Shown here one piece after another: positions 52,062 to 60,528 of a stretch of 64,000 nt of DNA. The stretch is from positions 72,635 to 136,634 of the forward strand of contig CAZOZL010000007.1 in NCBI GenBank assembly GCA_964584305.1, written 5' to 3'. The DNA is from SB11 sp964584305. Its GTDB lineage: Bacteria > Bacteroidota > Bacteroidia > UBA8524. The notes under the pieces were generated by a model. It ran no database searches. It was given only the letters and a program-made list of their open reading frames with translations, and was not told where the DNA came from. The number at the start of each line of letters is the position of its first letter. Position 1 is the stretch's first letter. The position numbers and the translations under genes were made by a program.

Positions 52062-52115
52062 CCAGCCCCACCTCCCTCCTTTTGCCACCCTGCAAGTCCT
52101 ACCCAAGGAGGGGTA
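52062..52115 (+). repeat. R2 repeat, copy 2
   Basis: CCACCTCCCTCCTTTTGCCA then CCCTGCAAGTC...CAAGGAGGGG, matching 13299-13355. Confidence 0.6.
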
Positions 52116-52175
52116 TCTATACATAAAGTTTTTGCTAAGGTTATATTAATTGTGGCAGGTTTCAACCTGCTGTAA
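52116..52175 (+). repeat. R3 repeat, copy 2
   Basis: Matches 20602-20660 along its length; its hairpin here is GGCAGGTTTCAACCTGCTG, a better palindrome than in copy 1. Confidence 0.7.
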
Positions 52176-52241
52176 GAAAACGCTTGAATGGCACACACAG
52201 TATTTTATTGGGTGAGGTGATGAAAATATAGATACTTATAG

Positions 52242-54923
52242 CTACAAATCAAACAACTTACTTTGCTTATTATTAGTAGGATGTACAGGTTTTTTATCTT
52301 TATCCTTTTTTAGCAATTCATCTAAAATGGGGTCTTCTTTTGGGGATAAGTTAGTTTCAGAAACATTAGTAATTTGGTTTTCAGGCTCTTTTATCTCTGT
52401 TAGTACTTCTTCCTTTTGCAGCATTTCTATAAATGATATATCACTTCCATTTAGCTTAGTCCCGATGGTTTTCCAGCCTTTTATGTCATATTCTAATAAC
52501 GATATTGTTTCCTCCTTACCCTCTTTCTTTTTGCCTTTTCTAACCAATAATTCAGGTTTAGGATGGTCTGTTATTCCCACAATATAGTTTTTATCTCCAT
52601 CTGTAATACAACGAAAACGCTTATCCATAGTTAAGGTTTCTATTATAAAACGTTTTATATAGTAGTTTTTACCCCCCGCATCGTAGTAGGCTAATGTAAC
52701 AGCCCTTTCTGGGTTATATTTTTTGATAAATACAACATCATCAGGCTCATAGTGATTAGTGAGTTCGAAATTAGTTAGCTGGTAATCGCCCGATTTATAG
52801 AATACTAAAATTTTATCTTCTCCCTCAAAGCTGCCAATACATTCCCCTCGCTCTTCTGTATTTAACCTTCCTACACTCTCATCATACCATATTTTTTGTG
52901 CTTCGAGCGTTGAAACACCCGCTTGTTTAAACTTCACACTTTTAACTAAGTGCTTGCTCAATATATTGCCTTGCGAGCCTCTCCCTTTTATAGCTAATTC
53001 CGAAAAATCAAAATCGAATTGCAGCTTGCGGGCTTTGGCATAGGCACTTAATTGTACACTTACTATCTCCGCTTCACCATTAGGGTTGGCAGTAAAATGC
53101 AACACTTTTGAGTCTTTTTTACCAGTGGTTAGGTCATACTCTTTATCACGGGTTATACCGCCAATGGTAAACCGTTTTACCCTTGCAGTATTGGTTTTAC
53201 CATCAGCATATACTATGTTGTAAACCATGCGGTCATCATTTTTATGGAACACTCCCACATAAATAATATCCTTCCCTACAAAAGACTTATCCGTGATTTT
53301 GGTAACCAACATTTTACCATCGTTTCTAAATACTATTATATTATCAATATCAGAGCAATCACTCACATACTCATCTTTTTTTAATCCATACCCTATAAAA
53401 CCCTCTTTTCTATTTACATATAGTTTTTGGTTGTTTACTGCTACCAAGCTGGCTTGTATAGTATCAAAAGTCTTAATTTCTGTTTTGCGCTCCTTGCCTT
53501 TTCCATATTTCTTTAAAAGGTTCTCGAAATAGCGTATAGCATAGTCTGTAATGTGTTGGAGGTGGTTTTTCACCTCTTCCATTTCATTTTCAAGTCCGCT
53601 TATATGCTCATCAGCCTTAAAGGTATCAAACTTTGAGATACGCTTAATTTTTATCTCCGTTAAGCGGGTAATATCATCTTGAGTTACTTCGCGCCTTAAT
53701 AGTTTCTTAAAAGGGTTTAAACCTTTATCAATAGCTTTTAATACAGCCTCCCACGTTTCGCTTTCTTCAATATCACGGTAAATACGCTCCTCAATAAATA
53801 TTTTTTCTAATGATGAGTTGTGCCAATTGGTATCCAACTCTTTTAAGCGTATTTCTAACTCTTGTTTTAAGAGTTCTTTGGTATTTTCGGTGGATAGGCG
53901 TAAAATTTCATTAACGGTAAGAAAATGAGGCTTATCATCAACAATTACACACGCATTGGGAGATATAGATACTTCACAGTTGGTAAAAGCATACAAACCA
54001 TCAATGGTCATACCTGGTGAAACCCCCGAAGCGAGGTTCACAATTAACTCTACATCTTTGGCTGTATTATCTACTACCTTTTTTATTTTTACCTTACCGC
54101 TATCATTCGCTTTTATAATACTTTCTATTAAGCTATTGGTTGTAACTCCAAAAGGTATTCCCTTAATAACTAATGTTTTATTATCTACCTCTTCAATTTT
54201 TGCTCTAACTCTTATTTTCCCTCCTCTTTCACCTTTTTGGTAGTTAGCAACATCAATTGTACCGCCTGTTAAAAAATCGGGATACAATTCAAACGATTTT
54301 CCTTTTAGCAGCTTTATGGCACTTTCAATCAGCTCGCAAAAGTTGTGAGGCATTATTTTGGTAGCCAAACCTACCGCAATACCTTCTACTCCTTGTGCTA
54401 ATAATAGTGGAAACTTTACAGGCAGGGTAATAGGCTCTTTTTTGCGCCCGTCATAGCTTAGTTGCCACTCGGTAGTTTTAGGATTAAACACTACATCATT
54501 TGCCAATTTAGATAAACGAGCTTCAATATAACGAGGGGCAGCAGCAGAGTCTCCCGTACGAACATCTCCCCAGTTTCCCTGTGTTTCTACCAATAAATCT
54601 TTTTGCCCTAAACCCACCAAAGCATCACCTATTGAAGCATCACCATGAGGATGGTATTGCATAGTTTGCCCTATAATATTGGCTACCTTATTAAAACGCC
54701 CGTCGTCCATCTCATTCATGGCGTGCAAAATGCGGCGTTGAACAGGCTTGAAACCATCGTTTATATGAGGTATGGCACGTTCTAATATCACATACGAGGC
54801 ATAGTCTAAAAACCAACTTTCGTACATTCCATTAATAGCCTTACCATCTTTCAGGCTTGCTTCCGCTTCAGGGGCTTGTTCTTCGTTTTCGGGTAAATCG
54901 TTATTTATATGTTCGTCGCTCAT
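52242..54923 (-). CDS. parC: DNA topoisomerase IV subunit A
   Basis: 893 residues; the DNA-cleaving subunit of topoisomerase IV. The winged-helix region has RPVQRRILHAMNEM-like sequence (FKPVQRRILHAMNEM), HPHGDASIGDALV at 91-103, and the catalytic Arg131-Tyr132 in APRYIEARL. A coiled-coil (LENEMEEVKNHLQHITDYAIRYFENLLKKYG) and a degenerate C-terminal beta-pinwheel follow; no GyrA-box (QRRGGKG) is visible, supporting ParC rather than GyrA. The C-terminal 60 residues are charged and probably disordered. Residue 96 is Ala where E. coli GyrA has Ser83; I believe this is the lineage norm. Its start overlaps the cupin gene by 4 bp. Confidence 0.93.
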   Translation of the reverse strand: MSDEHINNDLPENEEQAPEAEASLKDGKAINGMYESWFLDYASYVILERAIPHINDGFKPVQRRILHAMNEMDDGRFNKVANIIGQTMQYHPHGDASIGDALVGLGQKDLLVETQGNWGDVRTGDSAAAPRYIEARLSKLANDVVFNPKTTEWQLSYDGRKKEPITLPVKFPLLLAQGVEGIAVGLATKIMPHNFCELIESAIKLLKGKSFELYPDFLTGGTIDVANYQKGERGGKIRVRAKIEEVDNKTLVIKGIPFGVTTNSLIESIIKANDSGKVKIKKVVDNTAKDVELIVNLASGVSPGMTIDGLYAFTNCEVSISPNACVIVDDKPHFLTVNEILRLSTENTKELLKQELEIRLKELDTNWHNSSLEKIFIEERIYRDIEESETWEAVLKAIDKGLNPFKKLLRREVTQDDITRLTEIKIKRISKFDTFKADEHISGLENEMEEVKNHLQHITDYAIRYFENLLKKYGKGKERKTEIKTFDTIQASLVAVNNQKLYVNRKEGFIGYGLKKDEYVSDCSDIDNIIVFRNDGKMLVTKITDKSFVGKDIIYVGVFHKNDDRMVYNIVYADGKTNTARVKRFTIGGITRDKEYDLTTGKKDSKVLHFTANPNGEAEIVSVQLSAYAKARKLQFDFDFSELAIKGRGSQGNILSKHLVKSVKFKQAGVSTLEAQKIWYDESVGRLNTEERGECIGSFEGEDKILVFYKSGDYQLTNFELTNHYEPDDVVFIKKYNPERAVTLAYYDAGGKNYYIKRFIIETLTMDKRFRCITDGDKNYIVGITDHPKPELLVRKGKKKEGKEETISLLEYDIKGWKTIGTKLNGSDISFIEMLQKEEVLTEIKEPENQITNVSETNLSPKEDPILDELLKKDKDKKPVHPTNNKQSKLFDL

Positions 54924-55294
54924 GCTGTCTCTTCTAATCTATATGTATCAGTATCACAATCGTTAATACTATTGGTTTCTAAAAAAACACAATCGGTAAG
55001 TGCTATTACTTCATGCCATACCATAGCTGGGATTTCAATTTTACTGGGTTTGTTAATAATATTAGTTTGTTCTTCCTTAGTGTTTAAATCAATGGTTTTT
55101 AGCTGTATATTACCCATTATAAGTATTAAAACTTCAGGGTCTTTATTTGTTGCTGTTCCTTTGTGGTAGTGCCTTCCGCTAATGCTGTTTTTGTTTCTAT
55201 ATCCTAAAATAAACTCACCCGTTCGTTGGTTATCAAACAAAAGCGTTTTACCCCTATCATGTTCAGCAAATACTCTTAATGGTTCAATTTTCAT
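54920..55294 (-). CDS. Small cupin-fold protein inserted between parE and parC
   Basis: 124 residues, not assigned to a named family with confidence. The pattern NSISGRHYHKGTATNKDPEVLILIMGNIQLKTIDL...INKPSKIEIPAMVWHEVIAL...CVFLETNS is a cupin double-psi strand arrangement: HYH near residue 42 and the later WHE supply candidate metal-binding His residues. It resembles the dTDP-sugar isomerase/WxcM-type and capsule-assembly cupins. Overlaps parC by 4 bp and the upstream remnant gene by 4 bp, so it is translated as part of the parE-parC message. A role in the same process as topoisomerase IV is not implied. Confidence 0.75.
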   Translation of the reverse strand: MKIEPLRVFAEHDRGKTLLFDNQRTGEFILGYRNKNSISGRHYHKGTATNKDPEVLILIMGNIQLKTIDLNTKEEQTNIINKPSKIEIPAMVWHEVIALTDCVFLETNSINDCDTDTYRLEETA

Positions 55295-55740
55295 TTTCCA
55301 GAGTTAAATTTTAAAAGTGTATGCCAGTTTATTTTCCCATCAGAATCGCAGTACCTAATTATAAAATCTCTTGTAAATTTATTTATTGTTGAAGAATACT
55401 CTATTTCAAACTCTTGGTTCTTTTCTTTAGCTTTAAATGGTTTCTTGTCTTTGCCGTAACAACAACCATTAACAGCAACAACTATTAGTTTAGAACTGCT
55501 TGTATACAATGATTTTTTTATATTTAAAATGAATGTCCCCGTTGGTTTAAGCGCCCTTAAAAGTTCTTTAGAAATAGGCATAAACCAATCAACATACTCG
55601 TTATGGTTAATTCCTCCGTAGGTGCTTTTTCTTTGGTCTGCATAAGGCGGAGATGTTATTATCAAATCAACAGAGTTGTCCTCTAAGTCTTTCAACTTTT
55701 CTTTACAATCGCCTAAAAGTAACTCTGTTTTTAATTCCAT
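55291..55740 (-). pseudogene. Chimeric remnant of a restriction-modification system (methyltransferase N terminus joined to another domain)
   Basis: 149 residues in frame. Residues 1-92 are the start of an amino-methyltransferase: GDCKEKLKDLEDNSVDLI, then the catalytic motif TSPPY at 29-33, then HNEYVDWFMPISKELLRALKPTGTFILNIK. The rest of a roughly 300-residue enzyme, including the C-terminal SAM-binding FxGxG motif of this class, is absent. After FILNIK the sequence changes to KKSLYTSSSKLIVVAVNGCC..., ending NKFTRDFIIRYCDSDGKINW, which from memory resembles the C-terminal part of a type II restriction endonuclease. A poly-A stretch lies at the joint. So it cannot methylate. Endonuclease origin of the tail is tentative. 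Confidence 0.7.
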
Positions 55741-55758
55741 GTTTTTATATACTAATAA

Positions 55759-57618
55759 TTACGCTGCCACCTCGTCTAAAATGTCTTTTTCTACTTTTAG
55801 CTTGCTGATAATAAATTTTTGCCTGTCCATGGTGTTTTTGCCCATATAATACTCTAACAGTTCTTTTATAGAGGTTTCAGGGTGTAACATCACAGGGTCT
55901 AAGCGCATATCTTCGCCTATAAACAGCCCAAATTCTTCGGGCGATATTTCTCCAAGCCCTTTAAAGCGGGTTATCTCTGCTTTTGCACCTATTTCTTGTA
56001 TTGCATTTCGTCTTTCCATATCAGTATAGCAATAAATAGTTTTTTGCTTGTTGCGTACCCGAAACAAAGGGGTATCCAATATGTAAACGTGTCCATTTTT
56101 TACCAAATCAGGAAAAAACTGTAAAAAGAAGGTGAGTATTAGCAAACGAATGTGCATTCCGTCCACATCGGCATCCGTAGCTATAACCACACGGTTGTAG
56201 CGAAGGTTCTCAATACCTGCTTCAATATTTAGTGCGTGTTGTAATAAGTTAAACTCCTCGTTTTCGTACACTATTTTTTTGGTTAATCCATAGCTGTTAA
56301 GGGGTTTACCACGCAAGCTAAACACGGCTTGTGTAGCCACATCACGAGACTTGGTAATAGACCCACTGGCAGAGTCTCCCTCGGTAATAAATATAGTGGT
56401 ATCGTATTTTTTATCGTCTTTTGAGTTATCGAAATGGATGCGGCAATCACGTAGTTTTTTGTTGTGTAGGTTCGCTTTTTTAGCCCTTTCATTGGCTAAT
56501 TTTTTAATCCCAGCCATGTCCTTACGCTCCCGCTCTGATTGCTGGATACGCTTTAGTAGTGCTTCGGCTGTAGTAGGATTTTTATGCAAAAAGTTATTCA
56601 GTTTAGTAGAGATAAAGTCTGTCATAAAACTTTTTAAACTCGGACCACCCTCACTCATTACCTGTGAGCCTAATTTTGTTTTAGTTTGACTTTCGAAAAC
56701 TGGCTCTTGCACCCTAACACTTATGGCTACTATAATTGAGGAGCGTATATCTGCTACCTCAAAGTCTTTCTTATAAAAATCACGAATTGTTTTTACAATT
56801 GCCTCTCTAAATGCTTGCAAATGAGTACCGCCTTGTGTTGTATGCTGTCCGTTTACAAAACTGTAATACTCTTCACCATATTGGTTTTCATGGGTCATTG
56901 CCAGCTCTACATCCTCATCTTTTAAATGAATTATCGGGTAGCGAATAGTTTCGGTATTGGCTTTGCGCTGCAAAAGGTCTAAAAGACCGTTTTTAGACAT
57001 ATAAATAGTGCCGTTGAAGTGCAACGACAAGCCCGCGTTTAGGTAGGCGTAGTTCCAAATTTGCTCTACTAAAAATTCAGGTCGGTAATGGAAATTGCGA
57101 AATACAGTATCATCAGGCACAAAAGTTATTATTGTGCCGTTGCGCTCGGTAGTATTTTCTTCTTTAAAATCGTTTACTAAAATACCACGTTCAAATTCGG
57201 CAATTTTTGTACGCCCATTACGTATGGATTGTACCCTAAAGTGAGATGATAAGGCATTTACAGCCTTAGTACCCACTCCATTAAGTCCAACAGATTTTTG
57301 AAATGCTTTGCTATCGTATTTTCCGCCTGTGTTTATTTTTGATACACAATCAATAACTTTACCTAAAGGGATACCCCGCCCATAATCACGAATTACTACT
57401 TTGTGGTCGCTAACTTTAATGTCCACTTTTTTTCCATTGCCCATCACATACTCATCAATAGAGTTGTCCACTATTTCTTTAACAAGAATATAGATACCAT
57501 CATCAGGCGATGAACCATCTCCTAACTTGCCTATATACATTCCTGGGCGTAAGCGGATATGTTCTTTCCAATCGAGCGAGCGAATTTCGTTTTCGGTATA
57601 TTGTGCTTCTTCTGCCAT
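55759..57618 (-). CDS. parE: DNA topoisomerase IV subunit B
   Basis: 619 residues; the ATPase and TOPRIM subunit. GHKL ATPase motifs: LVKEIVDNSIDEYVMG, RDYGRGIPLG, LNGVGTKAVNALS. TOPRIM motifs: TEGDSASGSITKSRD, LRGKPLNSYG and DADVDGMHIR. The QTKTKLGS block is also typical. Length about 620 fits ParE (GyrB being longer, with an insert in many species). First gene of a unit running parE, remnant, cupin, parC. A 265-bp spacer separates it from apt. Confidence 0.95.
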   Translation of the reverse strand: MAEEAQYTENEIRSLDWKEHIRLRPGMYIGKLGDGSSPDDGIYILVKEIVDNSIDEYVMGNGKKVDIKVSDHKVVIRDYGRGIPLGKVIDCVSKINTGGKYDSKAFQKSVGLNGVGTKAVNALSSHFRVQSIRNGRTKIAEFERGILVNDFKEENTTERNGTIITFVPDDTVFRNFHYRPEFLVEQIWNYAYLNAGLSLHFNGTIYMSKNGLLDLLQRKANTETIRYPIIHLKDEDVELAMTHENQYGEEYYSFVNGQHTTQGGTHLQAFREAIVKTIRDFYKKDFEVADIRSSIIVAISVRVQEPVFESQTKTKLGSQVMSEGGPSLKSFMTDFISTKLNNFLHKNPTTAEALLKRIQQSERERKDMAGIKKLANERAKKANLHNKKLRDCRIHFDNSKDDKKYDTTIFITEGDSASGSITKSRDVATQAVFSLRGKPLNSYGLTKKIVYENEEFNLLQHALNIEAGIENLRYNRVVIATDADVDGMHIRLLILTFFLQFFPDLVKNGHVYILDTPLFRVRNKQKTIYCYTDMERRNAIQEIGAKAEITRFKGLGEISPEEFGLFIGEDMRLDPVMLHPETSIKELLEYYMGKNTMDRQKFIISKLKVEKDILDEVAA

Positions 57619-57883
57619 TTTGTTATTGCTAATAGTTAACTCGGTTGTAAGTTATTAGGTAAGAGTAGCGTGTGATTCTTCTAATCTAACAACCGCTATT
57701 GTTGAAAAACCCAACAATAAGAGTAGGTAAAAATAGTATGAAAGCCCTTGCAATTGCTAACAAGTTATGCAATTGCTGTGGATAACAGAAATTTATGATT
57801 TAGTAATTTTTAGTATAGGTGCTGCTAAAAATCGAGATATTCTACTTAATTAAGAGCCGTAATAAGTACTAAAATTAAGAAAG

Positions 57884-58414
57884 TTAATAATTTACCATAG
57901 AGGCTATTTCTTGTGTATATTGGGTAAGTTTTTCTCTGCCTCCTAAAAATCCAATCTCAACCAAAAAACTAAAACCTACTACCTCTCCATTCAGTTTTTT
58001 TACCAACTCGGCGGCGGCACTTGCTGTCCCTCCTGTGGCTAACAAGTCATCGTGTATTAACACACGGGTATTGGGCTGTATAGCATCGGTATGTGCTTCA
58101 ATAGTAGCTGTGCCATATTCTAAACTATATTCATAACTCACTATATCGTAGGGTAATTTTCCTTTTTTACGAAAGGGTATAAACGGAACACCTAAACGTA
58201 AGGCTAAAGGAAACCCAAACATAAACCCTCTACTTTCAATAGCTGCAACCGCACCAATATTAAGTGGCGCAGATTGTTTTGCCAAATAATCTAACACATG
58301 ACTACACAATTGCGGATTTTTAAGAATTGGGGTAATGTCTTTAAAAACAATTCCCTTTTTTGGAAAATCATTAATATCTCTAATAGTATTTTTTAGCTGT
58401 CGAGTTATATCCAT
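57884..58414 (-). CDS. apt: Adenine phosphoribosyltransferase
   Basis: 176 residues; salvages adenine to AMP using PRPP. The PRPP-binding motif VLIHDDLLATGGTASAA is at about 119-135; AIESRGFMFGFPLALRLGVPF and FRKKGKLPYDIVSYEYSLEYG are both diagnostic. Length is standard. Stands alone. Confidence 0.97.
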   Translation of the reverse strand: MDITRQLKNTIRDINDFPKKGIVFKDITPILKNPQLCSHVLDYLAKQSAPLNIGAVAAIESRGFMFGFPLALRLGVPFIPFRKKGKLPYDIVSYEYSLEYGTATIEAHTDAIQPNTRVLIHDDLLATGGTASAAAELVKKLNGEVVGFSFLVEIGFLGGREKLTQYTQEIASMVNY

Positions 58415-58737
58415 TGGGGAGCAAAGTATGCAAATTACAATGTCAAATCAAAAGAAATACTATAAACTAACGTGAGTTGGGTATAATGAAAGTGTACTTG
58501 GCACGGGCGCATTCTTTCAACTTTGCATACTATGACAACCGCACGGGCTAATTTATCACTTCATCCTTAATAAATAACACGCTAATTTATGGGTAAAGAA
58601 CCCCTCGCAGCTGGAGAGGAGAATTTTGGCTTATCTATCTGTATCAATAATTGAGATGAGTTACCACACCTTGCTTTTTTATATGGCGAACTCACGGTAT
58701 TTAATGTAGGTTTGTGGCAACAAAAAAGAAGTTAATT
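58415..58737. other. 323-bp spacer between apt and a divergent membrane protein gene
   Basis: No gene. The stretch 58586-58660 is loosely similar to R1 and its flank (GGGTAAAGAACCCC; GAGATGAGTTACCA, compare 20751-20768), but too decayed to call. A promoter-like element is at 58707-58714. Confidence 0.5.
58707..58714 (+). promoter_or_regulatory. Bacteroidota -7 element before the cytochrome-b-like gene
   Basis: TAGGTTTG, a full TAnnTTTG match. It covers the GTG at 58714, so that codon cannot be the start; ATG 58738 is. Confidence 0.5.
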
Positions 58738-59175
58738 ATGTACGATTTTCTAAAAAGCACTCACTCTATACTGCGCTACATAGTTTTATTAGGCGGTATA
58801 GGTTCTATTATAGCTATACTAATGGCTGCCAGAGGCAGGGCAAAAATGTTTTCTACTATCTTTTTATCGGCAACCCATTTGCAGGTAGTTATAGGTTTGG
58901 TACTATACTTTGGCTTAGGCTGGTTTAATACTTTAAAAGAAGGTGCTGGCGTGGTAATGAAAAATAGTAGTTTACGTTTTTTTGCCGTAGAACACGCTAT
59001 TATGATGCTTATTGCTGTGGTATTAATAACAATAGGGCATAGCAAGCTAAAAAAAGCAGTGGTGGTAAATACTAAACTTCGCCCCACCCTTATACTATAT
59101 ATAATAGCACTATTAGTAATTTTTGCTGCAATACCTTGGCCTTTTAGAGAGGCATTGGGTAGAGGCAGGTATTAG
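58738..59175 (+). CDS. Small four-helix membrane protein (annotated in relatives as cytochrome B)
   Basis: 145 residues from ATG 58738, with four hydrophobic helices. Conserved residues in helices include HSILRYIVLLGG, ATHLQVVIGLVLYFG, VEHAIMMLIAVVLITIGHSK and IPWPFR. The four His residues (in helices 1, 2 and 3) are placed as in haem-binding four-helix bundles, and I recall relatives in Bacteroidota named cytochrome B, but haem binding is not demonstrated. Followed after 5 bp by a DUF456 gene, with which it is probably co-transcribed. Confidence 0.75.
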   Translation: MYDFLKSTHSILRYIVLLGGIGSIIAILMAARGRAKMFSTIFLSATHLQVVIGLVLYFGLGWFNTLKEGAGVVMKNSSLRFFAVEHAIMMLIAVVLITIGHSKLKKAVVVNTKLRPTLILYIIALLVIFAAIPWPFREALGRGRY

Positions 59176-59180
59176 AAACT

Positions 59181-59666
59181 ATGGAAACCATAGAAATACT
59201 ACTGCTTGTAGTAGCAGGGGCATTACTTATTATAGGGCTGATAGGTAGCGTTTTGCCTGTGCTACCTGGTCCGCCAATAGCGTATGCGGGTATATTGGTG
59301 GCTCACTTTTTCACTTATGTTCATTTTTCTACTTTTGCATTAGTACTTTACGGTGTGTTTACTGCTATAATAGTGGTGGTAGATTATTTAATACCTCCAT
59401 ATTGGGTAAAAAAAGCAGGCGGAACAAAATGGGGTAGCAATGGCAGTATTATAGGTATGCTTGTGGGGCTATTCTTTTTCCCGCCAGTGGGTATGCTTAT
59501 AGGTACATTTATAGGCGCAGTGATAGGAGAGATGATAGCAGGGCAAGGCAATGCAGTAGCTTTTAAATCGGGCATAGCAACATTTTTAGGTTTTTTAACA
59601 GGGGCAGTGCTAAAACTCACTTTTAGTTTTGTAATTCTGGTACATTTTATAGTAAAACTTTTTTAA
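59181..59666 (+). CDS. DUF456 family membrane protein
   Basis: 161 residues with four to five hydrophobic segments and several Gly-rich helix turns: LIGLIGSVLPVLPGPPIAYAGI, then WGSNGSIIGMLVGLFFFPPVGMLIGTFIGAVIGEM. This glycine-zipper-like composition, GSxLPVLPGPPLAY, is the DUF456 hallmark. No function is known. It sits between the cytochrome-b-like and EamA genes, 10 bp before the latter, in what looks like one three-gene transcript. Confidence 0.88.
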   Translation: METIEILLLVVAGALLIIGLIGSVLPVLPGPPIAYAGILVAHFFTYVHFSTFALVLYGVFTAIIVVVDYLIPPYWVKKAGGTKWGSNGSIIGMLVGLFFFPPVGMLIGTFIGAVIGEMIAGQGNAVAFKSGIATFLGFLTGAVLKLTFSFVILVHFIVKLF

Positions 59667-59676
59667 GTAATATATA

Positions 59677-60528
59677 TTGAATAAAGGCATTCAGTACATG
59701 ATAATGGGCTCTTTTTTCTTAGGAATAATGAGCCTTACCATAAAACTAACCCCACGTATTCCTGTATTTGAGTTGGTGTTTTTTAGAAGTATTATTACTT
59801 TTTTAATGACAGCGATAATCATTCGCCAAAAAAAACTACCTTTCTGGGGCAATAACAAAAAATTACTAATTCTGCGAGGTGTATTTGGTTCTGCGGGGTT
59901 GTTGCTGTTTTTTATAACCCTAAAAGATATGCCATTAGCATCAGCGGTTACCATTCAATATCTTTCACCCATTTTCACTACTATTTTGGCCATTGTTTTA
60001 TTATCACAACGAATGCCCGCTTTTAAATGGTTGTTTTATATAATTGCTTTTGCGGGTGCTGCTATGGTAAAAGGTTTTGATGATAGAGTGAGTACTACTA
60101 TGCTGCTTATCGGTATTAGTTCGGCTATTTTTTCTGGCTTAGCCTATAATATGATAGCCAAGCTAAAAGGAAAGGACGACCCACTTACAATAGTGATGTA
60201 CTTTCCTTTAGTGTCATTACCATTAATAGCTGTACCCACTATTATCACTTGGATTACTCCAACTTGGGTAGAGTTGGCATGGTTGATAGGTATGGGTGTT
60301 TCTACACAATTAGGGCAACTGTTTATGACTCGTGCCTTTCAGGCAGAAAATATAGGGAAAGTTGCCATATTTCAATACTTGGGTATAGTATGGGCGTTGG
60401 TATTTGGTTATTTTATTTTTAATGAAACCTTTGATACTAATAGCCTTATGGGTATGACTTTGGTAGTAATGGGGGTTGTTCTTAGTGTTTTGTATGGCTT
60501 ATGGGAAAAAAGAAAACTTAACGGGTAA
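59677..60528 (+). CDS. EamA/DMT family transporter
   Basis: 283 residues, ten helices in two five-helix EamA repeats (first ends near residue 135, second begins near 150: GISSAIFSGLAYNMIAKLKGKDD). Family members export or import small metabolites, often amino acids. TTG 59677 gives MNKGIQYMIMGSFF, the usual N terminus of this subfamily; ATG 59698 would shorten it by seven residues. Its 3' end overlaps the converging secreted-protein gene by 11 bp. Substrate not determinable. Confidence 0.9.
   Translation: MNKGIQYMIMGSFFLGIMSLTIKLTPRIPVFELVFFRSIITFLMTAIIIRQKKLPFWGNNKKLLILRGVFGSAGLLLFFITLKDMPLASAVTIQYLSPIFTTILAIVLLSQRMPAFKWLFYIIAFAGAAMVKGFDDRVSTTMLLIGISSAIFSGLAYNMIAKLKGKDDPLTIVMYFPLVSLPLIAVPTIITWITPTWVELAWLIGMGVSTQLGQLFMTRAFQAENIGKVAIFQYLGIVWALVFGYFIFNETFDTNSLMGMTLVVMGVVLSVLYGLWEKRKLNG

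Larger units (their letters stand above)
51728..52241. repeat. 514-bp spacer composed almost wholly of dispersed repeats
   Basis: Between the converging MFS and parC genes. In order: R4 (51751-51815, including the widespread CTTGAGCGGAGTCGAAAG word), inverted short R1 (51879-51936), full R5 palindrome (51951-52043), R2 (52062-52115) and R3 (52116-52175). No credible gene. Confidence 0.75.

Noticed and set aside
51995..52198. Short open frame across the R5, R2 and R3 repeats
   Set aside because: Same reason: it spans repeat sequence, so the open frame is incidental.
54624..54638. Ala at the ParC position equivalent to GyrA Ser83, as a fluoroquinolone resistance mutation
   Set aside because: I recall Ala-Ser-Ile-Gly-Asp as the usual ParC sequence in this lineage, so no acquired resistance is claimed.
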